NCBI RefSeq assembly: GCF_027594425.1
Contig: NZ_CP115159.1
Coordinates: 3,743,001-3,807,000 of the forward strand
Direction: 5' to 3'
Origin: Zunongwangia sp. HGR-M22
GTDB lineage: Bacteria > Bacteroidota > Bacteroidia > Flavobacteriales > Flavobacteriaceae
DNA length: 64,000 bases
Below the pieces are notes generated by a model, which did not search any database, had not been told where the DNA came from, and saw only the letters and a list, made by a program, of their open reading frames with translations. A program made the position numbers and the translations under genes. Of the stretch, positions 36,077-44,630 are shown piece after piece (within the stretch, counting starts at the first letter, position 1; each line of letters opens with the position of its first letter).

Positions 36077-39000
36077 ATGAACAATTTAGATAAAGAATTT
36101 AAGCTCTCCTCCTGGGCGATCGATAATAAAATGACGGTTTACGTTATTATTGCGATCATCATGCTAGGTGGTTTGCTTTCTTATTACGGAATGCCTCGTG
36201 AAGCTTTTCCCGAAATTATAGAAACTAAAATCTATGTAAGCTCTGTTAACCCGGGGAACTCTGCCGAAGATGTAGAAAAGTTTATAACCGAGCCGCTAGA
36301 AGAAGAGTTTAATGATGTTGCGGGAATAAAAGAAATCACCTCTACTACCCTTCAAGATTACTCGATTGTAATAGTTGAATTTGAAGAAGATATTAGTGTA
36401 GATGTTGCGAAAACTAAAGTTAAAGATAAAGTTGATTTGGTGAAAGCTGAAACTACCTGGCCAACCTTAGATAACGGCGCCAAGGTAGAGCCAAATGTTT
36501 TTGATCTTAACCTTTCTGAAGAGCAACCCATATTAAACATAAACCTAACGGGAGATTATCCAGTTCAGCAATTAAAAACTTATGCTGAATACCTTCAGGA
36601 TAAAATAGAATTGCTTCCTCAAATTAAAGAGGCAAGCATTCGTGGTGCTGATGAAATGGAGGTTGAAATTGCCGTAGATATTTATAAAATGTCTGCTTCG
36701 CAAGTAAGTTTTGATGATATCATCAATGCTGTTAGCCTTGAAAATAAAACAATTTCTGCAGGAAATGTAATTACCAGCGGTATTCAGAAAAACATTAGAG
36801 TAGTTGGTGAAATTCAGGATCCAGCAGAACTTGAAAATGTAATCGTGAAACGTGAAGGCGGAAATATCTTTTTAAAGGATATCGCAGATATTAATTTTAA
36901 AGAAAAAGACGCAACTACGTACGCCAGAGAAAAAGGCACTCCCGTTGTGATGCTAGACATCAAAAAACGTGGAGGAAAAAACATGATTGAGGCGGTAGAA
37001 AGCATTAAAGAAATCATTAGTAAAGAACAAGAAGATTACTTACCAGAAAACCTTCACATTTCTTACTCTAACGACCAGTCTACAAAAACACAGACTCAGG
37101 TAGACGATTTAGTAAACAATATCATCTTTGGGGTAATATTGGTGGTTTTAGTACTTATGTTTTTCTTAGGATTTAGAAATGCCCTATTTGTAGGTTTAGC
37201 GATACCGCTTTCTATGTTCTTATCTTACATCGTATTATCTAGTTTAGGATATACATTAAATACCATGGTTCTTTTTGCATTGGTAATGGGACTGGGTATG
37301 TTAGTAGATAATGGTATCGTAGTTGTCGAAAATGTGTATACATTGATGGATGAAGGTATGTCGCGCACCAAAGCAGCAAAACAAGGACTTGGTGAAATTG
37401 CGTGGCCTATTATTGCATCTACCGCAACTACTCTTGCCGCATTTTTCCCTCTAGGTTTATGGCCGGGCACTATTGGTAAATTTATGATGATCTTTCCTAT
37501 AACATTATCTATAGTATTAGGATCCTCTTTATTCGTTGCCCTTATTATAAACTCGATGTTAACTTCTCAGTTTATGAAAACTGAAGAAGAGGAAATGACT
37601 AAAAAGAAACTAATTCGATTATCGGTAATTTTTGGAGCTTTAGGAATTCTTTTCTTATTAGGCGGGTTTTTATTAGACGCAGGAGCTTTCAGAGGAATAG
37701 GAAATATCCTACTACTACTTGTAATTTTACTGTGGGTTTACAAATATCTACTTACTAAAGCTATTGCCTATTTTCAATTTACAGCCTTAAAGAAACTAGA
37801 GAATTCTTACGAGGCTACACTTAAATATGCTTTAAAAGGAAAGAGAGCTTATGCATTTTTCTTCGGAACTGTAATTATGCTTATCGCCTCGTTTATTTTG
37901 ATTGGAGCAGTACAACCCAACGTATTGTTTTTTCCTGAAAATGAGCCAAAGCAAATTATCACCTATATCGAATATCCAGAGGGAACCGATATTGAAAAAA
38001 CAAACGAGCTAACTAAACAAGTTGAACAACGAATCTACGATGCCATCGAGAAGTACAATGATGATGGATATAATTATATGGTAGAATCTGCGGTTTCGCA
38101 GGTGGGTGAAGGAGCTGGAAATCCGCAAACCGATGGAGGCCAACAAAACGAAATGCCCCATAAAGGAAAAATAACTTTATCGATGCGCGAGTTTAATGAG
38201 CGTAGAGGTGTAAAAAGTAGTGATGTAATGGAAGAAATTCGCCAAGCCGTTCAGGGCTTCCCGGGCGCTTCTATTATTGTCGAAAAAGATGCTGCCGGAC
38301 CTCCTGCGGGCTACCCAATTAATATAGAGCTTCGTGGCGAAGATTATGAAGAAATGCTTGCTGAAGCCGAAAATATGCGTTCTTACATACAAAACTTAAG
38401 TATTGAAGGAATTGAAGAACTTAAAATTGATGTAAATAAATCTAAAGCTGAATTACAGGTTAAGGTCGATCGAAGAAGAGCAGGACAACTTGGAGTTTCA
38501 ACTGTAGCTGTAGGACAAACTTTACGTCGCGCAATTTATGGTGAAGAGATTTCGACTTATAAAGAAGGTGATGATGATTACGAAGTAAATGTACGTTTTG
38601 GAGATGAGTTTAGATACGATGAGAATGCATTGTTCAATCAACCTATAACCTTCAAAAATCAAAACAACGGGGAAACCGTGCAGGTTCCAATTTCATCTTT
38701 AGTAGAAACCGATGCCACTTCTTCTTTTAGTGCCATAAAGAGAAAAGATTTAAAAAGAGTAATTACCGTTTACTCGAATGTTCTTGGAGATTACAATGCC
38801 AATGAAATTGTAGGACAGTTAAAAACAGAACTTCAGAATTATGAATTACCTGAAGAAATGAGTTTTGCGTTTACAGGTGAACAAGAAGAACAAGACGATA
38901 ATATGGCCTTCCTTTTGAAAGCACTTCTTATCGCTATTGGCGGAATCTTATTAATTCTGGTAGCTCAGTTTAACTCTTTATCCAAACCAATAATTATCGT

Positions 39001-39547
39001 AAGCGCCGTGATTCTAAGTTTAGTTGGAGTTTTCTTCGGGTTAATTATTTTCCAAATGGACTTTGTAATTATTATGACCATGATGGGAATTATTTCTCTT
39101 GCGGGTATTGTAGTGAATAATGCTATTGTACTAATTGATTATACTCAGATTTTAATTGATAGAAAGAAAAACGAATTAGGACTTGAAGATAGTGATTTGC
39201 TTACCAGAGCGCAATATTTTGAAGTTATTGTTAGAGGTGGTCGATCAAGATTAAGACCAGTGCTTTTAACTGCAATCACCACTGTACTTGGTTTAATTCC
39301 GTTATCTATTGGTTTTAATATAGACTTCTTTGGATTGATGATTGACTATGCACCGGGAATCTACATTGGTGGAGATAACGTGATCTTTTGGGGACCATTA
39401 GCATGGACAGTGATATTCGGACTAGTGTTCGCAACATTCTTAACGCTAATTGTAGTACCAGTGATGTTTTATCTGGTTAATCGCGCTAAGGTTAAAACTA
39501 AAGATAAGAGAAATGAAAGAAAACAGAGAAAGCTAGCAAATAGCTAA
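36077..39547 (+). CDS. RND efflux permease
   Basis: This is the proton-driven inner-membrane pump of the operon. The 1156 residues follow RND architecture: TM1 (about 15-35), periplasmic domain, TM2-6 (about 345-475), then an extra two hydrophobic segments (about 510-560) before TM7, the second periplasmic domain (about 605-850), and TM8-12 (about 935-1145). The TM4 motif is GMLVDNGIVVVENV: the AcrB-type Asp-Asp pair is Asp-Asn here, with the first Asp kept. It is larger than AcrB by about 100 residues, from the extra TM pair and a Gly/Gln-rich loop (GAGNPQTDGGQQNEMPHKG). Substrate range is unknown; multidrug efflux is the likely class. Confidence 0.93.
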   Translation: MNNLDKEFKLSSWAIDNKMTVYVIIAIIMLGGLLSYYGMPREAFPEIIETKIYVSSVNPGNSAEDVEKFITEPLEEEFNDVAGIKEITSTTLQDYSIVIVEFEEDISVDVAKTKVKDKVDLVKAETTWPTLDNGAKVEPNVFDLNLSEEQPILNINLTGDYPVQQLKTYAEYLQDKIELLPQIKEASIRGADEMEVEIAVDIYKMSASQVSFDDIINAVSLENKTISAGNVITSGIQKNIRVVGEIQDPAELENVIVKREGGNIFLKDIADINFKEKDATTYAREKGTPVVMLDIKKRGGKNMIEAVESIKEIISKEQEDYLPENLHISYSNDQSTKTQTQVDDLVNNIIFGVILVVLVLMFFLGFRNALFVGLAIPLSMFLSYIVLSSLGYTLNTMVLFALVMGLGMLVDNGIVVVENVYTLMDEGMSRTKAAKQGLGEIAWPIIASTATTLAAFFPLGLWPGTIGKFMMIFPITLSIVLGSSLFVALIINSMLTSQFMKTEEEEMTKKKLIRLSVIFGALGILFLLGGFLLDAGAFRGIGNILLLLVILLWVYKYLLTKAIAYFQFTALKKLENSYEATLKYALKGKRAYAFFFGTVIMLIASFILIGAVQPNVLFFPENEPKQIITYIEYPEGTDIEKTNELTKQVEQRIYDAIEKYNDDGYNYMVESAVSQVGEGAGNPQTDGGQQNEMPHKGKITLSMREFNERRGVKSSDVMEEIRQAVQGFPGASIIVEKDAAGPPAGYPINIELRGEDYEEMLAEAENMRSYIQNLSIEGIEELKIDVNKSKAELQVKVDRRRAGQLGVSTVAVGQTLRRAIYGEEISTYKEGDDDYEVNVRFGDEFRYDENALFNQPITFKNQNNGETVQVPISSLVETDATSSFSAIKRKDLKRVITVYSNVLGDYNANEIVGQLKTELQNYELPEEMSFAFTGEQEEQDDNMAFLLKALLIAIGGILLILVAQFNSLSKPIIIVSAVILSLVGVFFGLIIFQMDFVIIMTMMGIISLAGIVVNNAIVLIDYTQILIDRKKNELGLEDSDLLTRAQYFEVIVRGGRSRLRPVLLTAITTVLGLIPLSIGFNIDFFGLMIDYAPGIYIGGDNVIFWGPLAWTVIFGLVFATFLTLIVVPVMFYLVNRAKVKTKDKRNERKQRKLANS

Positions 39548-39549
39548 AT

Positions 39550-39580
39550 AAAAAAGCCCCGACAATGTCGGGGCTTTTTT
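39550..39580. terminator. Terminator of the efflux operon, bidirectional
   Basis: GCCCCGAC-AAT-GTCGGGGC with A and T runs, an 8-bp GC-rich stem, lies between the RND permease stop and the stop of the convergent MORN-repeat gene. Confidence 0.9.
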
Positions 39581-39598
39581 ATTACATTAAGATTAAAT

Positions 39599-39967
39599 TT
39601 AATCTTCGTTAATCGCTAATTTAGATTCATAAGATATATCATCAACCGATACTATTCGGTTAGATTTATATTCTACCTGCTTAATCTTATCACCTTCCCA
39701 AAAAAGCCATGTACCAACTTTTTCACCGCTGTCATACTTTGCTGAGGCTGTCTTTTCACCGTTCTGGTCGTAAGAAATCCATTTCCCGTGGAGCTCTCCA
39801 TTCTTGTACGTACCTTCCTGCCTAATATTTCCGTCTTCATAATAATAAGTTCCTTTAATTAAATCTCCCTGTTTTTCAAAAACAGGCTTTTTAATTCCAC
39901 TCTGCGCAATCGCTGCTCCACCAATCATCATCAGGGCAGCAATCATTGTATTTTTTATCGTCTTCAT
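39599..39967 (-). CDS. Secreted MORN-variant repeat protein
   Basis: This 122-residue exported protein has a signal peptide (to about residue 21, AAIAQ) and three or four MORN_2-like repeats (about 40-105) such as GTYYYEDGNIRQEGTYKNGELHGKW and YDQNGEKTASAKYDSGEKVGTW. Such proteins are commonly named YwqK-type antitoxin or, wrongly, nicotinic acid mononucleotide adenylyltransferase; the secreted form gives no support to either. A role as an envelope protein is likely. It has its own promoter. Confidence 0.75.
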   Translation of the reverse strand: MKTIKNTMIAALMMIGGAAIAQSGIKKPVFEKQGDLIKGTYYYEDGNIRQEGTYKNGELHGKWISYDQNGEKTASAKYDSGEKVGTWLFWEGDKIKQVEYKSNRIVSVDDISYESKLAINED

Positions 39968-39993
39968 ATCTATAAGTATTAATCTTAGCTTTA

Positions 39994-40024
39994 CAAATAT
40001 ATAACAAAGTTTACATTAAAACAA
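39994..40024 (-). promoter_or_regulatory. Promoter of the MORN-repeat gene
   Basis: On the minus strand TTG (40024-40022) is followed after 20 bases by TATATTTG (40001-39994), 26 bases upstream of the start codon. Confidence 0.6.
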
Positions 40025-40161
40025 TAATTACGTAACATTAACTTAACATTAAAACTTTAACAAACTACAACACAGCCACTTAAGAAAACTAAACTCATAA
40101 CATTAGCATAACATCGTGATTAATTTTAGATAGTTTATTTACTCAAACCACTTTTACTTAT

Positions 40162-40169
40162 TACTTTTG
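40162..40169 (+). promoter_or_regulatory. -7 box of aspS
   Basis: TACTTTTG matches TAnnTTTG, 15 bases before ATG 40185. Confidence 0.5.
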
Positions 40170-40184
40170 CCCCACTAAAAATTT

Positions 40185-41948
40185 ATGAAATCAACTATGT
40201 ACAGAAGTCATACTTGCGGTGAGCTTAATTCCTCTGCAATCGGGAATCAGATCACGCTTTCAGGATGGGTGCAAAAAATAAGAAATAAGGGCTTTATGAT
40301 CTGGGTAGATCTTCGTGATCGCTACGGAATTACTCAGCTTATCTTTGATGAAGAAAGATCTTCTAAAGAGTTAATGCAAAAAGCTGCAACCTTGGGCCGT
40401 GAGTTTGTAATTCAGGTAAAAGGTGAAGTAATAGAACGAGAGTCTAAGAATCCTAATATTCCTACCGGGGAGATTGAAGTTTTAGTTAATGAGTTAAGCA
40501 TTTTAAACACGTCATTAACTCCTCCATTCACTATAGATAATAAAACAGACGGAGGCGAAGATTTACGAATGAAGTATCGCTACTTAGACATTCGTAGAAA
40601 TCCTGTAAAAGATAAATTAGTATTTCGTCACAAAGTAGGAATGCAAGTGAGAAATTATTTATCTAACCAGGGCTTTATCGAGGTGGAAACGCCTTACCTT
40701 ATTAAATCTACACCAGAAGGGGCGAGAGATTTCGTGGTACCTAGTAGAATGAACGAAGGACAATTTTATGCCTTACCACAATCTCCACAAACTTTTAAGC
40801 AGTTACTTATGGTTGGTGGCATGGATAAGTACTTCCAGATTGTAAAATGTTTTAGGGATGAAGATTTAAGAGCCGACAGACAACCGGAGTTTACTCAGAT
40901 TGATTGTGAAATGGCTTTCGTGGAGCAAGAAGATATTTTATCGATTTTCGAAGGTTTAACTAAACATTTATTAAAAGAAGTAAACGGAGTAGAAGTAGAT
41001 AAATTCCCACGAATGACTTATGAAGATGCCATGAAAAAGTATGGTAACGATAAGCCAGACATTCGCTTCGGGATGGAATTTGGTGAACTCAATGAGGTGA
41101 CCAAACACAAAGATTTTAAAATCTTTAATGATGCTGAACTAGTAGTTGGTATCGCAGTACCGGGAGGTGCTAATTATAGCCGTAAAGAAATAGATAAATT
41201 AATAGATTGGGTAAAACGTCCTCAGGTTGGTGCTTTAGGAATGGTTTACGCAAAATATAACGAAGACGGTAGCTTTAAATCTTCAGTAGATAAATTTTAC
41301 GATGAAGAAGATTTGGCAAAATGGGCAGAAAAGACCAATGCAAAACCAGGTGATTTAATTTGTGTTCTTTCCGGAGCAACTAATAAAGTAAGAGCCCAGT
41401 TGAGTACTTTACGTATGGAAATGGCCGAGCGTTTAGGTTTAAGAAAAGCTGATGATTTTGCACCACTTTGGGTTATAGATTTTCCATTATTAGAATGGGA
41501 TGAAGAAACAGAGCGTTACCACGCAATGCACCACCCGTTTACCTCACCAAAAATTGAAGACATTCCTTTATTGGAAACCGATCCAGGAAAAGTAAGAGCT
41601 AATGCTTACGATTTAGTATTAAATGGTAATGAAATTGGTGGTGGATCTATAAGAATTCATGATAAAGAAACACAATCTAAAATGTTTACGCATTTAGGAT
41701 TTACAAAGGAAGAAGCTAAAGAACAATTTGGCTTCCTTATGAATGCTTTTGAATACGGAGCACCACCGCACGGCGGAATCGCTTTTGGTTTTGATAGACT
41801 AACCGCCATACTTGGCGGCCAAGAAACTATTCGAGATTTTATTGCATTCCCTAAAAACAATGCAGGGCGCGATGTAATGATCGATGCACCATCCAAATTG
41901 GATGAAGAGCAATTAAAAGAATTAAGCTTAAAACTGAATATTGAATAA
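40185..41948 (+). CDS. aspS: Aspartate--tRNA ligase
   Basis: AspRS charges tRNA-Asp. The 587-residue protein is of the bacterial type: N-terminal OB fold (about 15-105: [24 protein letters not shown]), class II catalytic core, the GAD insertion (about 290-420), and motif 3 ([13 protein letters not shown]). The [16 protein letters not shown] motif 2 is present. The start at 40185 is used, but [10 protein letters not shown] from ATG 40197 is the commoner family start and the spacing from the promoter allows either. It is a single-gene unit with a strong terminator. Confidence 0.96.
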   Translation: MKSTMYRSHTCGELNSSAIGNQITLSGWVQKIRNKGFMIWVDLRDRYGITQLIFDEERSSKELMQKAATLGREFVIQVKGEVIERESKNPNIPTGEIEVLVNELSILNTSLTPPFTIDNKTDGGEDLRMKYRYLDIRRNPVKDKLVFRHKVGMQVRNYLSNQGFIEVETPYLIKSTPEGARDFVVPSRMNEGQFYALPQSPQTFKQLLMVGGMDKYFQIVKCFRDEDLRADRQPEFTQIDCEMAFVEQEDILSIFEGLTKHLLKEVNGVEVDKFPRMTYEDAMKKYGNDKPDIRFGMEFGELNEVTKHKDFKIFNDAELVVGIAVPGGANYSRKEIDKLIDWVKRPQVGALGMVYAKYNEDGSFKSSVDKFYDEEDLAKWAEKTNAKPGDLICVLSGATNKVRAQLSTLRMEMAERLGLRKADDFAPLWVIDFPLLEWDEETERYHAMHHPFTSPKIEDIPLLETDPGKVRANAYDLVLNGNEIGGGSIRIHDKETQSKMFTHLGFTKEEAKEQFGFLMNAFEYGAPPHGGIAFGFDRLTAILGGQETIRDFIAFPKNNAGRDVMIDAPSKLDEEQLKELSLKLNIE

Positions 41949-41978
41949 AAAAAATCCTGCTTTAAAGCAGGATTTTTT
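41949..41978 (+). terminator. Terminator of aspS
   Basis: ATCCTGCTTTAAAGCAGGAT is a perfect hairpin flanked by A and T runs immediately after the aspS stop. Confidence 0.85.
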
Positions 41979-42007
41979 AGTCTTAAATTAAAATTGAGGT
42001 TTACGCG

Positions 42008-43798
42008 ATGTTTTTAAAATCAGTGCCGGGATTACAGAAGTTTTTGCTGTGGAAGACCAAACATCTTTCCCAACAGCAGTTTATTTTAATCCTTAGTGCT
42101 ATAATTGGTTTTGCGGCAGGTTTGGGTGCTGTTCTTATCAAAAACCTTACTCATTTTATTCAGAATTTACTCGAAGGTAATTTTATTGCTAATTATCATC
42201 ACGCCTTCTATTTTATATTTCCGATTATAGGATTGGCCTTAACGGTCTTTATCATTAAAAAAATTCTGCGGAAGCCGGTAGGTCATGGTATACCATCAAC
42301 ACTATATGCTATCTCAAAAAGAAAGGGTTTAATGCGCTCTTTCCAAATGTATGGATCTATACTTACCGCTCCGCTTACCGTAGGCTTTGGTGGATCTGTA
42401 GGTTTAGAAGGACCAACAGTTGCGACGGGCGCCTCACTTGGATCTAATATTTCGCGCTTATTCAGAATGAACCAGAGTGCCAGAACATTATTAGTGGGAT
42501 GTGCTGCTGCTGGTGCGATGTCATCAATATTTAAAGCCCCAATTGCTGCAATTATTTTTGCTATTGAAGTTTTTAGCCTGGATCTTACTTTAGTAAGTAT
42601 GCTACCGCTTTTAACAGCCTCTGTTTCTGCAATTCTTACCTCGTATTTCTTTTTTGGATCAGACACCATATTACCTTTTGAGCTTCATGACAATTTCCAT
42701 ATTTCAGAAGTTCCTTTTTATATGATCTTGGGATGTATCTGTGCGCTAGGATCTATGTATTTTACAATTATTTACTTCAGAATTCATTCTCTTTTTGGCA
42801 AAATTGAGAATAAATTTACCCGGCTTTTATTAGCAGGAGCGGGTTTAGGGATTATTATCTATTTTATACCCCCGCTCTATGGTGAAGGTTACGGAGTGAT
42901 CAATAATTTACTAGCAGAAAATTACATTCAGGCATTAGGCACCAACTTTTTAAATGATTTCCTGGATAATATCTGGGTTGTTATTTTGTTATTGGCCGGA
43001 CTGGTAATTTTTAAAATTTTTGCAACATCACTTACTTTTGCCGCTGGTGGTGTTGGTGGTATTTTCGCACCTGTTCTTTTTATGGGAAGCGCCCTAGGCC
43101 ATTGTTTTGCCTTAGTTGTAAATCATCTAGGAATCATCGATAAACCAATTTCTACCAGTAGTTTTACAATGGTTGGAATGGCAGGATTAATGGCAGGTGT
43201 GCTGCATGCACCTCTAACAGCTATTTTCCTTATTGCTGAATTGACCGGTGGTTACGAGCTTTTTGTGCCTTTGATGATTACCGCATTGATCTCTTATATG
43301 ATCACTAATACCGTTCAACCTCATTCGGTTTATACAATGGAATTAGCACAACGCGGCGAACTTTTAACTCATGATAAAGATCAAACGGTATTAACTTTGT
43401 TAGATATTAATCAGATTATCGAAAGAGATTTTGTTCCGTTAAATGTGACTATGACGTTGGGTGATGTTATCCATGAAGGTGTAATTAAATCTCCCCGAAA
43501 TATTTTTCCTGTCTTAGATCAAGAAGACAATTTTATGGGAATAATACTTTTGGATGACATAAGACCTATAATGTTTAAACAGCATTTGTATGATGAAATT
43601 ACGGTAAATGATATTATGCAAAGAGCACCAGATACCATAGATCTGCAAAATGATAGTATGAAAACTATTATGAAAAAATTTCAGAATAGTGCCGCATGGA
43701 ATTTACCTGTAGTTAAAGAAAATAAATATGTTGGCTTTATTTCTAAATCTAAAATGCTTACGGCATATCGCCAAAAGTTGATTGAAGTCACCGTGTAA
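42008..43798 (+). CDS. ClC chloride channel with two CBS domains
   Basis: This 596-residue protein has a ClC membrane domain (about 25-450) and a C-terminal pair of CBS domains (about 465-590) that usually sense nucleotides. Selectivity-filter motifs are GHGIP (92-96), GSVGLEGPTVATG with gating Glu134, and GVGGIFAPVLFMG. At the position of the internal proton Glu of E. coli ClC-ec1 (Glu203) the sequence has Val188 (FAIEVF), as in channel-type ClC proteins. So Cl-/H+ exchange may be lost and passive chloride conduction is suggested, but this is inference from one residue. A small membrane protein gene follows 17 bases later. Confidence 0.88.
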   Translation: MFLKSVPGLQKFLLWKTKHLSQQQFILILSAIIGFAAGLGAVLIKNLTHFIQNLLEGNFIANYHHAFYFIFPIIGLALTVFIIKKILRKPVGHGIPSTLYAISKRKGLMRSFQMYGSILTAPLTVGFGGSVGLEGPTVATGASLGSNISRLFRMNQSARTLLVGCAAAGAMSSIFKAPIAAIIFAIEVFSLDLTLVSMLPLLTASVSAILTSYFFFGSDTILPFELHDNFHISEVPFYMILGCICALGSMYFTIIYFRIHSLFGKIENKFTRLLLAGAGLGIIIYFIPPLYGEGYGVINNLLAENYIQALGTNFLNDFLDNIWVVILLLAGLVIFKIFATSLTFAAGGVGGIFAPVLFMGSALGHCFALVVNHLGIIDKPISTSSFTMVGMAGLMAGVLHAPLTAIFLIAELTGGYELFVPLMITALISYMITNTVQPHSVYTMELAQRGELLTHDKDQTVLTLLDINQIIERDFVPLNVTMTLGDVIHEGVIKSPRNIFPVLDQEDNFMGIILLDDIRPIMFKQHLYDEITVNDIMQRAPDTIDLQNDSMKTIMKKFQNSAAWNLPVVKENKYVGFISKSKMLTAYRQKLIEVTV

Positions 43799-43815
43799 TA
43801 AAAAGAAAATAAGTT

Positions 43816-44058
43816 ATGAAAATCGTGATGAGAATATTAGGCATAGCCATCTTAATTGCTATTGGAATTGGCTTTTATTTCCGAATAGCTAAAGATGACA
43901 TTGTAACCGGCGATAGAATAATAGGAATTGCCGTATTAACAGCATCGTTTGTACTTATGCCGATATTTTTAGTGGTGAGATGGCGAGGAAAGAAATTAGA
44001 AGACTATACGCTTAGTCCTAAAAACATGAAGAAAATGCGAGAAAAAGGTATTGATTAA
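43816..44058 (+). CDS. Small two-TM membrane protein
   Basis: This 80-residue protein has two hydrophobic segments (about 5-23 and 37-55) and a basic, hydrophilic tail (RWRGKKLEDYTLSPKNMKKMREKG). It starts 17 bases after the ClC gene and is probably cotranscribed with it. I do not recognise a family with known function. The very similar spacing to the upstream gene and the normal ATG support a real gene. Confidence 0.65.
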   Translation: MKIVMRILGIAILIAIGIGFYFRIAKDDIVTGDRIIGIAVLTASFVLMPIFLVVRWRGKKLEDYTLSPKNMKKMREKGID

Positions 44059-44126
44059 AACAAATATTTTAGTGATTTTTTTTAGAATCTTTGCATTTTA
44101 TTAAACCAATCTCAATTTTAATATAT

Positions 44127-44134
44127 TATGTTTG
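44127..44134 (+). promoter_or_regulatory. -7 box of the cold-shock gene
   Basis: TATGTTTG matches TAnnTTTG, 27 bases before ATG 44162. Confidence 0.45.
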
Positions 44135-44161
44135 TACTTTACTAATTATTATTTTATTACA

Positions 44162-44356
44162 ATGGAAGGTACAGTTAAATTTTTCAATGAGTCCAAAGGT
44201 TATGGATTCATTACCAACGACGACACAGGAAGAGACATCTTCGTTCACGTAACAGGGATCGACGGTGAAACTCTAAATGAAGGAGATAAAGTGGAGTACG
44301 TTGAGAAAGAAGGACGAAAAGGTCTGAACGCAGACGAAGTTCGTGTTATTGGATAG
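44162..44356 (+). CDS. Cold-shock protein, CspA family
   Basis: This 64-residue nucleic acid-binding protein consists of one cold-shock domain. RNP1 is GYGFITND and RNP2 is DIFVHVTG, both intact. It probably acts as an RNA chaperone. The start is at ATG 44162 (MEGTVKFFNESKGYG), not the earlier TTG-open frame start at 44132, because the family begins with this sequence. The leader is short and AT-rich; no cold-responsive structure is evident. Confidence 0.95.
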   Translation: MEGTVKFFNESKGYGFITNDDTGRDIFVHVTGIDGETLNEGDKVEYVEKEGRKGLNADEVRVIG

Positions 44357-44393
44357 TGCATATAGATTAGATTATATATAGTATTCAAATGCC

Positions 44394-44420
44394 AAAGCCG
44401 CTCGATGAGCGGCTTTTTTT
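44394..44420 (+). terminator. Terminator of the cold-shock gene
   Basis: AAAGCCGCTC-GAT-GAGCGGCTTTTTTT forms a 10-bp stem with a T-run. Confidence 0.85.
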
Positions 44421-44479
44421 ATTCCTATAAATCTCTCCACTATCTCTGAAATTCTCTTAAATAAACCCAAGAAAAATTA

Positions 44480-44497
44480 TCGTTCTTGAAAGAACGA
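44480..44497. promoter_or_regulatory. 18-bp palindrome upstream of the TonB receptor gene
   Basis: TCGTTCTTGAAAGAACGA has 8-bp perfect arms around a 2-base centre. It lies 84 bases upstream of the receptor promoter and has no T-run, so it is not a terminator. It may be an activator or repressor site; this is inference. Confidence 0.45.
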
Positions 44498-44580
44498 CAG
44501 CTCATTTATTTCTTTTCTCAAACTTACTTTAACAAGAGAAAAACCTTAAAATTTTAGAATGATAAAAAAACTTGTTTTTA

Positions 44581-44611
44581 TTTGTACTTAATCTAAATAA
44601 GTATAAATTTG
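44581..44611 (+). promoter_or_regulatory. Promoter of the TonB receptor operon, with operator in its spacer
   Basis: TTTG (44581-44584), 19 bases, then TAAATTTG (44604-44611) is a complete match to the flavobacterial consensus. The whole 19-base spacer is an inverted repeat, TACTTA-N7-TAAGTA (44585-44603), in which 7 of 9 base pairs are complementary. A protein bound there would block RNA polymerase; a Fur-type iron repressor is a candidate because of the genes controlled. Confidence 0.7.
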
Positions 44612-44630
44612 TCGGCAATTATTTTTGCTG

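Noticed and set aside
32922-39547. Efflux operon as a novel system
   Set aside because: It is a standard tetR-tolC-adaptor-RND unit; only its operator and a few residues are of interest.
39599-39967. Naming the MORN-repeat protein as nicotinic acid mononucleotide adenylyltransferase or YwqK antitoxin
   Set aside because: The protein is 122 residues with a signal peptide and MORN_2-like repeats; it has no nucleotidyltransferase motif and no toxin gene beside it.
42283-42669. 128-codon frame opposite the ClC gene
   Set aside because: Shadow of a well supported gene; composition (Ala/Lys/Pro) is that of antisense coding sequence.
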